NCBI GenBank assembly: GCA_003150235.1
Contig: QAMW01000006.1
Span: 4,833 to 68,832 of the forward strand
DNA from: Bacteroidales bacterium
GTDB taxonomy: Bacteria > Bacteroidota > Bacteroidia > Bacteroidales > Muribaculaceae
Reading direction: 5' to 3'
Length of the DNA stretch: 64,000 nt
Part shown: positions 43,253 to 52,117 of the stretch, piece after piece
Position numbering within the stretch: position 1 is the stretch's first letter
Layout of the letters: each line of letters begins with the position of its first letter
Position numbers and translations under genes: made by a program
The notes under the pieces: generated by a model
The model's database searches: none
Told to the model about the DNA's origin: nothing
The model's input: the letters and a program-made list of their open reading frames with translations, nothing else

Positions 43253-44758
43253 ATGGCAGAAAGCATCACCAACCGTAACGACGCATGGCGCGAAGAACTC
43301 CGCAGCCGCCATACGACCAAGCAGCGCACATCGCTTCCACGCGTGAAAATGCCGGAAGTTGACCCTACATACCGTGTCACCTGCGTTGACGAGGTAAACC
43401 AGGGGCTGAGTGTCGAGCAAGCCGTGCTTGAGTCACGCCGATGTCTTGACTGCCCTGACCCCGGATGTATGAAAGGCTGCCCCGTAGCCAACAATATACC
43501 CGGCTTCATAAAAAATATCGAACGCCGCAATTTCGCGGAGGCATTGCGTGTCATCAACGAGACAAGCGTTCTTCCTGCAGTATGCGGAAGAGTATGTCCG
43601 CAGGAAAAACAGTGTGAGGCTTCATGCGTCTATAATAAGATGAAGAAGCAGCCCGTGGCAATCGGTCATCTCGAACGCTTCGTAGCCGACTTCAGCCGCG
43701 AAAGCGACCGGCAGAAAGCCCTTGCAGGCGAAAACTCCGGCAACGACACAATACAGACCGCACCGCAGCCGCTTGCCATCAAAATCGCGGTAATCGGTTC
43801 AGGTCCCTCAGGACTCGCTTTTGCCGGAGACATGGCAAAACGTGGATACAAGGTGACTGTGTTTGAAGCGCTTCACACTTTCGGCGGGGTGCTGAAATAC
43901 GGAATCCCGGAATTCTGTCTTCCCAATGAGATTGTCGATTACGAAATCGAGCGCCTTAAAGGTCTCGGAATAGAATTTGTAAAAGACTGTTTTGTCGGTA
44001 AGACATTCTCATATGAGGAATTGCAAGAGGCGGGATTCAAAGGCATATATATCGCTACCGGAGCGGGCAAACCGCGCTTCATGTGTGTACCCGGGGAGAA
44101 TCTTCCCGGTGTGATGACAGCCAATGAATATCTTATACGCCTAAATCTGCTTGACTCGCAGGCATACGCTAAAAATCCGACATCTCTTGCAGGAAAACGT
44201 GTCGCCGTAATCGGTGGAGGAAACACGGCAATCGACGCTGTACGCTTCGCACTCCGCATGGGAGCGGAAAAGGCAATGATTGTCTACCGCCGGAGCGAGG
44301 CGGAGATGCCCGCGCGCTCCGAGGAGATACGTCATGCCCGCGAAGAGGGTGTCGAATTTGTAACGCTCAGTAACCCTGTCGAATATCTTGCCGATGAAAA
44401 TGGATTTCTCAGCACTATGCGCCTGCAGAAGATGGAACTCGGCGAGCCCGACTCGACCGGTCGCCGTTCACCCGTGGCAATTCCCGGTGCCGTGGAAGAA
44501 GTGCGTGTTGACCTTGTCGTAGTGAGCGTCGGGTCACTCCCTAATCCTCCGACTACCCTGCCCGACCTGGAAATGACACGCCAGGGAGGTATCGTGGTCG
44601 ACAACTCATCAATGAAATCGTCGGCACCGGCAATATATGCCGGCGGCGACATAGTAAGAGGTCCCGCGACCGTCATCCTTGCGATGGGCGACGGCAGGCG
44701 CGCCGCCAAAGCGATGGCGGAAGCGTTTGAGCGTCGGCTTCAGTCTCTCCAACTGTAA
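43253..44758 (+). CDS. NfnB/GltD-like NADPH-dependent flavoprotein subunit
   Basis: This 501-residue protein has an N-terminal helical domain with cysteines for two iron-sulfur clusters (CLDCPDPGCMKGCPVAN and CGRVCPQEKQCEASCV). The FAD motif is GSGPSGLAFAGDMA (about residues 182-195) and the NADP motif is GGGNTAIDAVRFALRMGAEK. This is the GltD/NfnB/SudA layout. It is nine bases after the NfnA-like gene, so the two almost certainly form one complex. It is often annotated as glutamate synthase small subunit, but no large subunit is nearby and the NfnA partner argues otherwise. Confidence 0.85.
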   Translation: MAESITNRNDAWREELRSRHTTKQRTSLPRVKMPEVDPTYRVTCVDEVNQGLSVEQAVLESRRCLDCPDPGCMKGCPVANNIPGFIKNIERRNFAEALRVINETSVLPAVCGRVCPQEKQCEASCVYNKMKKQPVAIGHLERFVADFSRESDRQKALAGENSGNDTIQTAPQPLAIKIAVIGSGPSGLAFAGDMAKRGYKVTVFEALHTFGGVLKYGIPEFCLPNEIVDYEIERLKGLGIEFVKDCFVGKTFSYEELQEAGFKGIYIATGAGKPRFMCVPGENLPGVMTANEYLIRLNLLDSQAYAKNPTSLAGKRVAVIGGGNTAIDAVRFALRMGAEKAMIVYRRSEAEMPARSEEIRHAREEGVEFVTLSNPVEYLADENGFLSTMRLQKMELGEPDSTGRRSPVAIPGAVEEVRVDLVVVSVGSLPNPPTTLPDLEMTRQGGIVVDNSSMKSSAPAIYAGGDIVRGPATVILAMGDGRRAAKAMAEAFERRLQSLQL

Positions 44759-44800
44759 AATACTAATCCATATTGTTACACTTATAAATCAATTTATCAC

Positions 44801-45820
44801 ATGAAAATCATCACTTTAGGCGAGATTATGCTCCGCCTCTCACCGGCTGGCAACAACCGTTTTGTACAAGTTGACAATTTTAATGTTATCTGGGGTGGTG
44901 GCGAAGCAAACGTAGCTGTAAGCTGCGCCAACTACGGTCACGAGGCTTGCTTTGTAACCAAGCTTCCGAAGCATGAAATCGGACAGGCTGCACTCAATGC
45001 GCTTCGCCGTTATGGAGTGAACACCGAATATATCGCGCGCGGCGGTGACCGTGTAGGCATCTATTATTGCGAGACAGGAGCATCAATGCGTCCCTCAAAA
45101 GTAATCTATGACCGCGCCAACTCAGCAATCGCCGAGGCCGACCCGAGCGATTTCGACTTCGACGCTATCATGGAGGGCGCCGACTGGTTCCACTGGAGCG
45201 GTATCACCCCCGCTATCAGCGACAAGGCTGCCGAGCTTACACGTCTTGCCTGCGAGGCTGCAAAGCGTCACGGCGTTACCGTATCCGTTGACCTCAACTT
45301 CCGCAAAAAACTCTGGACAAAAGAGAAAGCACAGTCTATCATGCGCCCGCTTATGAAATATGTAGACGTATGTATCGGCAACGAGGAAGATGCAGAACTT
45401 TGCCTCGGCTTCAAGCCCGATGCTGATGTAGAAGGCGGTAACACCGACGCAGAAGGCTACAAGGGCATCTTTGCGGCAATGATGAAGGAATTTGGCTTTA
45501 AGTATGTAGTATCGACCCTCCGCGAGTCATTCTCAGCTACCCACAACGGATGGAAGGCAATGATTTACAACGGCAAAGAGTTCTATCAGAGCAAGCGCTA
45601 CGACATCAATCCGATTATCGACCGTGTAGGCGGTGGCGACTCATTCTCAGGCGGTCTTATCCACGGACTACTCACCAAGCCTAACCAAGGCGAGGCACTT
45701 GAATTTGCTGTCGCAGCTTCAGCATTGAAGCACACTATCAACGGCGACTTCAACCTTGTTTCTGTCGAGGAGGTTGAATCACTCGCCGGCGGTAATGCCA
45801 ACGGTCGCGTTCAGCGTTAA
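44801..45820 (+). CDS. kdgK: KdgK, 2-dehydro-3-deoxygluconate kinase
   Basis: This 339-residue PfkB-family sugar kinase has an N-terminal GEIMLRLSP motif, a GGGEANVAVSCANYG substrate loop, and the C-terminal ATP/catalytic motif DRVGGGDSFSGGLIHGL with the base Asp. KdgK phosphorylates 2-keto-3-deoxygluconate to KDPG in the cytoplasm. The aldolase gene follows after 30 bases, so assignment to the KDG branch is strong from context. Confidence 0.92.
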   Translation: MKIITLGEIMLRLSPAGNNRFVQVDNFNVIWGGGEANVAVSCANYGHEACFVTKLPKHEIGQAALNALRRYGVNTEYIARGGDRVGIYYCETGASMRPSKVIYDRANSAIAEADPSDFDFDAIMEGADWFHWSGITPAISDKAAELTRLACEAAKRHGVTVSVDLNFRKKLWTKEKAQSIMRPLMKYVDVCIGNEEDAELCLGFKPDADVEGGNTDAEGYKGIFAAMMKEFGFKYVVSTLRESFSATHNGWKAMIYNGKEFYQSKRYDINPIIDRVGGGDSFSGGLIHGLLTKPNQGEALEFAVAASALKHTINGDFNLVSVEEVESLAGGNANGRVQR

Positions 45821-45850
45821 TCATCATAATGAAATTATAAACAGGAAAAC

Positions 45851-46519
45851 ATGGCAAAATTTGATAAGCAAGCTGTATTGGCTAAAATCGGCGAGACCGG
45901 TATGGTCCCCGTTTTCTACCACTCCGACGTTGAAGTTGCCAAGCAGGTTGTAAAGGCATGCTACGACGGCGGTGTACGCGCATTTGAGTTCACCAACCGT
46001 GGCGACTTCGCCCATGAGGTATTTGCCGAAGTGGTTAAGTTTGCAGCCAAGGAATGTCCCGAAATGGCTATGGGAGTAGGTTCTATCGTAGACCCCGCCA
46101 CCGCAGCACTCTATCTCCAGCTCGGTGCCTGCTTCGTAGTAGGCCCGTTGTTCAATCCCGAGATAGCAAAGGTGTGCAACCGCCGTCTCGTACCGTACAC
46201 CCCCGGTTGCGGTTCAATCTCTGAAGTCGGTGCCGCACAGGAAGTCGGCTGCGACCTCTGCAAGGTGTTCCCCGGCGATGTACTCGGCCCGAAATTCGTC
46301 AAGGGTCTCAAGGCACCGATGCCCTGGTCTAAGCTCATGGTTACCGGCGGCGTAGAGCCTACTCAGGAAAATATCACCGCCTGGATTAAGGCAGGTGTAT
46401 ATTGCGTAGGCATGGGCTCGAAGCTCTTCCCCGGCGACAAGGTGAAAGCCCAGGATTGGCAGTATGTAACCGACAAGTGCCGTGAGGCTCTCGGCTACGT
46501 AAAAGCCGCCCGCCAGTAG
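45851..46519 (+). CDS. kdgA: KdgA/Eda, KDPG aldolase
   Basis: This 222-residue class I aldolase has the Schiff-base lysine in CDLCKVFPGDVLGPKFV, and the catalytic-site segments GVRAFEFTNRG and MAMGVGSIVDP. It splits 2-keto-3-deoxy-6-phosphogluconate to pyruvate and glyceraldehyde-3-phosphate and may also act on 4-hydroxy-2-oxoglutarate. It is the last enzyme of the uronate route and the last gene before a strong terminator. Confidence 0.93.
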   Translation: MAKFDKQAVLAKIGETGMVPVFYHSDVEVAKQVVKACYDGGVRAFEFTNRGDFAHEVFAEVVKFAAKECPEMAMGVGSIVDPATAALYLQLGACFVVGPLFNPEIAKVCNRRLVPYTPGCGSISEVGAAQEVGCDLCKVFPGDVLGPKFVKGLKAPMPWSKLMVTGGVEPTQENITAWIKAGVYCVGMGSKLFPGDKVKAQDWQYVTDKCREALGYVKAARQ

Positions 46520-46542
46520 TATTAATTACTAACAATCCACAT

Positions 46543-46579
46543 AAAAGGGAAATGTCAGCAATGGCATTTCCCTTTTTTA
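46543..46579 (+). terminator. Terminator of the uronate cluster
   Basis: AAAAGGGAAATG (46543-46554) pairs with CATTTCCCTTTT (from 46565), followed by T residues, 24 bases after the kdgA stop. Confidence 0.9.
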
Positions 46580-46601
46580 GGTCTTAAATGACTACTCAAT
46601 G

Positions 46602-46636
46602 AAAAGAAAAAGGCGACGCCTCACAGCGTCGCCTTA
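46602..46636 (-). terminator. Terminator of the rhamnogalacturonan lyase gene
   Basis: AAGGCGACGC (46610-46619) pairs with GCGTCGCCTT (46626-46635) across a 6-base loop. On the minus strand it is followed by TTTTCTTTT. Confidence 0.88.
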
Positions 46637-46671
46637 AAATTATGATTGAAGGTAAGTTAGAAAATGATTTC

Positions 46672-49600
46672 TTAGTTTTTGATAAACTTGATTGTCTGGC
46701 GGTCAGTACCATTATCAATCACAAGTACATATACGCCGGGAGCGGCATTTTCAGTCACTACACCGGGTGTACCGTGACCTGTAGCAACCACGATACCTGT
46801 AGCGGCATCAATCAAGGTGACATCGCCTTCGGTGATATTGGCGTTGACAAGCGCATCATCAATACCGGCAGCCTCCGGCTTGGACTCTTCGTAACGCTGA
46901 GCGACTTTTGCGGCACTCATCGCACCTTCATAGACATACAGTTCGTCAATCTCACCCTTGAAAGGATTATCGAAATTGACATTCACGTTACCGATTACAA
47001 AGTCTTCATTATTGTCAGCGATAGCACCGGTATTATCGGTTGCATCACCGGCAAGCGCGCCATCGATGTAGAGTTTCAGCTGCTTGGTCATACCGTCGCG
47101 CACACATACGACATGATGCCATGTACCATCGAAACATTCAGAGGCGGCAGCCGAAGCCTCGCTCTTTTGCTTGTCGTCGTCGATAGCAAAACGGAGGTTA
47201 CCGTTCTTATACTCGATACCTACCCAGTTGCCGGTAGCACCGGTAGAGGAGTTTGCGCCAAGACTTCCCTTGTGAAGCATGTAGGCTGCAGAAGTTGTCG
47301 ACTTAAACCACAGTTCGATAGTGAAGTCGCGGTCGCCAAGCTGAATCTTGTCGTATGCCTTCTGCTTGAGATATGTACCGCCGGCAAGTGACAGTGCGTT
47401 GCCTTCGACACCCTTTACAAGAGTAGCGGAGCTTCCGGTAACAGTTGCTTCACCCTCGATTTCATTAGGTGTGGTTTCACCAAGTGTCTCAAACCTATAT
47501 CGGGCAAGCGGCACCAGATTTACCTTGGCAACAACATTGATTGTCAGTTCCAGACGGGTCTCGGCATTTTCTTCACCCGTTGCGACAAGAGTCACATCAT
47601 AAGTGCCGATTTCTGTCGGAGTACCCGAGATGGTGAACACGCCGGTATTGTCGTTGAAATCAAGAGTCACTCCATCAGGCATACCGTTTGCCACAAGTGT
47701 ATTGGTAGCGATTGCCTGACCGGTAATATCCTGAATCGGATCGCCTACCTCGATAAGCTGCTTCACGCTGCCCGACTTGATGGTGAGGCGCGGAGAGTTG
47801 GAGAAGCGGTCGGCAAGATAATAGCCGAGATGAGGCGGCTGGTTATAAGCGACATTCTGCCATGCGATAGCCATGCGGTAGTTGTGGTCCTGCATAAGAC
47901 ACGGCACACGGTATTCGGAAGGGATTGTGGTAGTGAACAGCAGGAGGTCGGAACTGTTTTCGCCATCCCACAAAATGATTTCCTCACGCCAGTCACCAAG
48001 GATGTCGGCGGTAAGACACGGAGTAGCCTTGGTCGTGTTACATGACTGGGCATTCCATTTGTTGAATGACATTAGAGTCGAACTGCTTGTTAGGGCAGAA
48101 TTACGCTTTTCGATTACCGGGAATGACTTTTTGCTGTCTTTATTATATTTACCGTCAAAAAGCTCGTCAAGAAGGTCACCGTCCCAGTAAATGCGGAAAC
48201 AGCTTGAAGGCACCTTGCCATCGGCGGCAACATTACCCTTGCAATCGAAAGTAGCGTTTACGCGATTGCCCTTCACAAAACGTGATCCCGGCCATACCTC
48301 ATAACCGCGCCAGTTTTCGCTGAGGTCACCTACCAGACCGCGACCAATGTCATTTCCTGACTGAGCCTCACCCCAGATGATTTCACCGGTTGCGGCATCA
48401 CGGAACTCGCAATCCCATTTGTAAGCCGACGACTTCTCCTCATGAACCATAAATACTTCCAATCCTTCACGGTCCGGGTCAAAGTCACCGAGATGAAGCG
48501 CATCGCCATGTCCCGCGCCTGTGCGGTAGAGCAGATTACCGTCATGGTCGATACAAGCGGAGCCATAGACGATTTCGTCACATCCGTCACCGTCAACATC
48601 GCCGACAGTCAGGGAGTGCGCGCCTTCGCCGTAAGCACCCTGTCCCTTGGTAGTCGACGCGTGAAGCCAACGCTGCTTAAGCTCCTTGCCGTCAAAATCC
48701 CATGCGCAAAGATAGCTATGGGTATAATATCCTCGACAGAACACCGCGCTCGGTTTCTTTCCGTCAAGATATGCCACACAGGCAAGATAACGCTCGCAGC
48801 GGTTTCCGTAACTGTCACCCCAGCTGCTCTGCACAGTACGCAGAGGCACATAGCTTGTAGTAGTGATTTCTTCGCCGGTTAATCCGTTGAACACTGTGAG
48901 ATATTCCGGACCCTTGATGACTATACCGTCGGAATTACGGTAATCATCGGTCACCTTGTCATCACCCATCAGCACGGCTTTCCCTTTTCCGTCGATAGTA
49001 CCGGGAGCTGTCTTGCACATAAGCTCAGCCCTGCCGTCGCCGTCAAAGTCATAGACCATAAACTGAGTATAATGGGCACCGGCACGGATATTCCTGCCGA
49101 GGTCCACACGCCACAGTTTCGTACCGTCAAGCTTATAACAATCGATATAGACGTTGGAAGTATAAGCTTTCAGGGAGTTATCCTGTGAATTGGATGGATC
49201 CCATTTCACAAAAATCTCATATTCACCGTCGCCGTCGACATCGCCTACAGAGCAATCGTTGGGACTGTAAGTATAATCGTCCTCCACAAGATTGACAACC
49301 GCACCGTTTTTATAAGTTGTAAACTTGTTGTTGCCCTCGATAGTACCGCCTGCCGGACGGTCGAGTTTGATGCGCAGATACGGGTCACCCCACGGAGTTG
49401 TCTCTTTGCTCGATTCATCCTTGTCAAGACGCTTCACAACATATTTAGAGGTCGCCGTGCCTTCGGCATCAAGCAGATTAGTGCCCCCCTTTACAGGCTC
49501 GGCATTAACCTTCACCCCGTCACGGTACACGTCAAATGTCGTCGACTTGCTGTCGTCGGCAAGACTGCGCCACGATACGAACACACCATTGTCGGTCTTG

Positions 49601-49698
49601 ACGGCTACGACACCACGGTCCAGTGTCTCCGCCTGTTGGGCGCATACTCCCATTGACATGCCAAGGAGCGACAATACTAAAACAGATTTTTTAATCAT
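46672..49698 (-). CDS. PL11-type rhamnogalacturonan lyase with LamG-like domain and T9SS tail
   Basis: The protein has 1008 residues from the ATG at 49698. The signal peptide MIKKSVLVLSLLGMSMGVCAQ follows directly; 20 extra upstream codons are disregarded. The catalytic region (about 20-600) is the eight-bladed propeller of PL11, with the FN3-like opening and repeated calcium loops such as VGDVDGDGEYEIFVKWDPS and DFDGDGRAEL. A putative Ig domain (about 605-690) and a LamG/concanavalin-like domain (about 700-915; DFTIELWFKSTTSAAYMLHKG) follow. The end is a T9SS-type tail (AATGIVVATG ... APGVYVLVIDNG). It cleaves the rhamnose-galacturonate backbone by beta-elimination, outside the cell. It is divergent from the CE12-GH28-GH95 unit. 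Confidence 0.9.
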   Translation of the reverse strand: MIKKSVLVLSLLGMSMGVCAQQAETLDRGVVAVKTDNGVFVSWRSLADDSKSTTFDVYRDGVKVNAEPVKGGTNLLDAEGTATSKYVVKRLDKDESSKETTPWGDPYLRIKLDRPAGGTIEGNNKFTTYKNGAVVNLVEDDYTYSPNDCSVGDVDGDGEYEIFVKWDPSNSQDNSLKAYTSNVYIDCYKLDGTKLWRVDLGRNIRAGAHYTQFMVYDFDGDGRAELMCKTAPGTIDGKGKAVLMGDDKVTDDYRNSDGIVIKGPEYLTVFNGLTGEEITTTSYVPLRTVQSSWGDSYGNRCERYLACVAYLDGKKPSAVFCRGYYTHSYLCAWDFDGKELKQRWLHASTTKGQGAYGEGAHSLTVGDVDGDGCDEIVYGSACIDHDGNLLYRTGAGHGDALHLGDFDPDREGLEVFMVHEEKSSAYKWDCEFRDAATGEIIWGEAQSGNDIGRGLVGDLSENWRGYEVWPGSRFVKGNRVNATFDCKGNVAADGKVPSSCFRIYWDGDLLDELFDGKYNKDSKKSFPVIEKRNSALTSSSTLMSFNKWNAQSCNTTKATPCLTADILGDWREEIILWDGENSSDLLLFTTTIPSEYRVPCLMQDHNYRMAIAWQNVAYNQPPHLGYYLADRFSNSPRLTIKSGSVKQLIEVGDPIQDITGQAIATNTLVANGMPDGVTLDFNDNTGVFTISGTPTEIGTYDVTLVATGEENAETRLELTINVVAKVNLVPLARYRFETLGETTPNEIEGEATVTGSSATLVKGVEGNALSLAGGTYLKQKAYDKIQLGDRDFTIELWFKSTTSAAYMLHKGSLGANSSTGATGNWVGIEYKNGNLRFAIDDDKQKSEASAAASECFDGTWHHVVCVRDGMTKQLKLYIDGALAGDATDNTGAIADNNEDFVIGNVNVNFDNPFKGEIDELYVYEGAMSAAKVAQRYEESKPEAAGIDDALVNANITEGDVTLIDAATGIVVATGHGTPGVVTENAAPGVYVLVIDNGTDRQTIKFIKN

Positions 49699-49756
49699 AG
49701 CGTTTTTGGTATAGATTACAGTTAATAGTTTCTTAAAGTACAAAATTTCACGATAC

Positions 49757-49765
49757 ACAAAGTTA
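49757..49765 (-). promoter_or_regulatory. -7 element of the PL11 gene, TAACTTTGT
   Basis: A perfect TAnnTTTGY match on the minus strand, about 58 bases before the ATG. No clear -33 is visible. It lies inside the longer reading frame, supporting the downstream start. Confidence 0.5.
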
Positions 49766-49915
49766 TAAACATTCTCGCCGGAAAAAATGGATTTTTCATC
49801 AAAATTCCGTCAAAAATCTCACCTCCAGTCAACATTCTGCCGACAAAACACACTGCAAGACAATTTTTACAGCATGAAAAGCAATAAATACCCGCATAAT
49901 TCAAGATGTATTTAC

Positions 49916-49924
49916 TAACTTTGT
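49916..49924 (+). promoter_or_regulatory. -7 element of the CE12-GH28-GH95 unit, TAACTTTGT
   Basis: A perfect TAnnTTTGY match, 38 bases before the ATG at 49963. It shares the 264-base divergent region with the PL11 promoter. Confidence 0.5.
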
Positions 49925-49962
49925 TTTGCTAACACCAAAATTAACTTTAAACTATACTTTAC

Positions 49963-50814
49963 ATGAAAATCTTTTCATCATTTATGCTATTTATGCTGCT
50001 GGCACTCGGTGTGACGGCACAAGAGCAGTGTGACACGATAACCGTATTCATGATCGGCGACTCCACAATGGCAAACAAGCCGCTTAAAGATGAGAATCAG
50101 GAACGAGGCTGGGGGCAGATGTTACCGATGATGCTTCAAGGGAAAATACGTGTCGACAACCATGCCGTCAACGGCAGAAGCTCACGTTCATTCATCAATG
50201 AAGGACGATGGGATAAAGTGATTGAAAAGATGGGCAAAGGCGACTACCTGATAATCGAGTTCGGACATAACGATGAAAAGCCGGGGGAGAAACGTCACAC
50301 CGACCCGGGAAGCACGTTTGACGACAACCTGCGCATGTTTGCACAGAAAGCCCTTGAAAAGGGAGCGACGCCGATATTGATGAACTCCATCGTGCGCCGT
50401 AATTTTCCGGCATCAGTGACTGAAAAAGCGGAAGACCGCGATGACAATCCGCCGACAGCCGTGGGTCCTACAAAAAATAAGGAAGAGGGCGATATCCTCG
50501 TTGACACCCACGGAGCATACCTCATATCACCGCGCACAGTCGCAGCGGAACTCGGTACTCCGTTTGTCGACCTGAACGCGCTAACCCACAGTCTTGTACA
50601 GAGCCTCGGCAGAGAAAAATCGAAGGAACTGTTCATGTGGATTCCGGCAAACACATACAAATTCTGCCCCGACGGAAAGATTGACAATACACACCTTAAT
50701 ATATACGGAGGCAAGGTTGTTGCGGCAATCGCGGCAAAAGCCATTGCCGAGACCGTGCCGGAGTTCAAGCAATATGTAAAGCCTGGCATTCTCTCCCTAC
50801 CTACAATAAAGTAA
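49963..50814 (+). CDS. CE12-type rhamnogalacturonan acetylesterase
   Basis: This 283-residue SGNH hydrolase has a signal peptide (about 1-19, ending VTAQ). Block I is MIGDSTMANKP (nucleophile Ser), followed by NHAVNGRSSRSF (Gly block), the EFGHNDEKPG Asn block, and DNTHLNIYGG carrying the Asp-His pair. This is the rhamnogalacturonan acetylesterase pattern, removing acetyl groups from galacturonate in RG-I. It is the first gene of a plus-strand unit with GH28 and GH95, opposite the lyase. Confidence 0.9.
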   Translation: MKIFSSFMLFMLLALGVTAQEQCDTITVFMIGDSTMANKPLKDENQERGWGQMLPMMLQGKIRVDNHAVNGRSSRSFINEGRWDKVIEKMGKGDYLIIEFGHNDEKPGEKRHTDPGSTFDDNLRMFAQKALEKGATPILMNSIVRRNFPASVTEKAEDRDDNPPTAVGPTKNKEEGDILVDTHGAYLISPRTVAAELGTPFVDLNALTHSLVQSLGREKSKELFMWIPANTYKFCPDGKIDNTHLNIYGGKVVAAIAAKAIAETVPEFKQYVKPGILSLPTIK

Positions 50815-50835
50815 CCATATAATACCCTCTATATC

Positions 50836-52098
50836 ATGACACATAGATTAAGTCCCCGCAAAACGATTGCGGCAATATGCGCTTTCTCGGCAATCACGTC
50901 GACAGCCGCCGACTTCAAAATCACCGACTACGGGGTGACAACCGACAGCACCATAGTACAGACCCGGGCGATACAATCGGTCATCGACGCGGCTGAAGCT
51001 GCAGGCGGTGGCAGGATAGTAGTGCCGGAAGGGACATTCCTTACCGGTGGTCTATTCTTCAAGCCCGGTACCACGCTCCATCTTGAAAAGGGGGCTGTTA
51101 TAAAGGGATCCGATGACATTGCCGACTATCCGCTGATACCATCCCGTATGGAAGGCAGAAGCATATATTATTACGCCGCCCTCATCAATGCGTATTATGT
51201 CGATAATTTCGCCATCACCGGTTCCGGAACTGTCAACGGCAATGCCTTGAAATTCTGGGAAGAGTTCTGGGCACTCCGCAAGGTGAAACCCAAATGCACA
51301 AACCTGGAAGTACACCGCCCGCGCCTCGTGTTCCTGTGGGGATGTGACGGACTCCATATCGACGGTCCTACATTATGTAACTCGGCATTCTGGACCACAC
51401 ATCTCTATCAGTGTAACAACGTACTTATAGAAAATACCCGCATGGAAGCGCCCCGTGAACCGGTAAGGGCACCAAGCAGCGACGCGCTCGACCTCGACGC
51501 ATGCCGTAACGTGACAGTGCGCAACTGTTACCTGAACTGCGATGACGACGGTGCTTGCCTGAAAGGAGGCAAGGGTGTCTTCGCACATATCTCACCTGAA
51601 AACGGCATTGTGGAAAATATCCTTGTAGAAAACTGCACTTTCGGTCCTAACCTGCATGGAGTGCTGACACTCGGTAGTGAATGTATCCACGCCAAAAACG
51701 TGACTGTGCGCAACTGCAAGCTGCAGACCCGCTGCTCGATCCTGCGCCTGAAGATGCGTCCCGACACATACCAGACCTACGAGAACATCACGGTACAGAA
51801 CATCACCGGCACGTGTGCCACAGTCATCGAGATGCGTCCCTGGAAACAATTTTTCGACCTTGAAGGCACTGATGAAAAGCCTGTCGGCATAGTGCGCGAC
51901 ATACTTGTGGAAAATATAAATGTGGACTGCAAGAGCTTCGGTCATATCGCAGGCAATCCCGACGATACTGTAAGCAATTTCACGGTGCGCAATGTCAATA
52001 TCAAAGCCACTGACCCGAACTTTGTATGCGCCTATCCGCAGATTGTATTTGACAACGTGACAATCAACGGCAAGAAGATTGAAAATCCGGCAAAATAA
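50836..52098 (+). CDS. GH28 polygalacturonase-family hydrolase
   Basis: This 420-residue right-handed beta-helix protein has a signal peptide (about 1-24). GH28 features are SDALDLDACRNVTVRNCYLNCDDDGACLKGG, carrying the acidic residues, and the downstream RLKMRPDTY segment equivalent to the RIK motif. The usual GHG histidine motif is less clear (VLTLGSECIH), as in some RG-directed GH28s. It probably removes galacturonate from pectic chains in the periplasm. It is 21 bases after the esterase gene. Confidence 0.87.
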   Translation: MTHRLSPRKTIAAICAFSAITSTAADFKITDYGVTTDSTIVQTRAIQSVIDAAEAAGGGRIVVPEGTFLTGGLFFKPGTTLHLEKGAVIKGSDDIADYPLIPSRMEGRSIYYYAALINAYYVDNFAITGSGTVNGNALKFWEEFWALRKVKPKCTNLEVHRPRLVFLWGCDGLHIDGPTLCNSAFWTTHLYQCNNVLIENTRMEAPREPVRAPSSDALDLDACRNVTVRNCYLNCDDDGACLKGGKGVFAHISPENGIVENILVENCTFGPNLHGVLTLGSECIHAKNVTVRNCKLQTRCSILRLKMRPDTYQTYENITVQNITGTCATVIEMRPWKQFFDLEGTDEKPVGIVRDILVENINVDCKSFGHIAGNPDDTVSNFTVRNVNIKATDPNFVCAYPQIVFDNVTINGKKIENPAK

Positions 52099-52117
52099 TC
52101 TCCAAAATTGAAAATAT

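Noticed and set aside
43253..44758. Glutamate synthase small subunit GltD
   Set aside because: There is no GltB nearby, and the partner gene is NfnA-like; an Nfn-type complex fits better.
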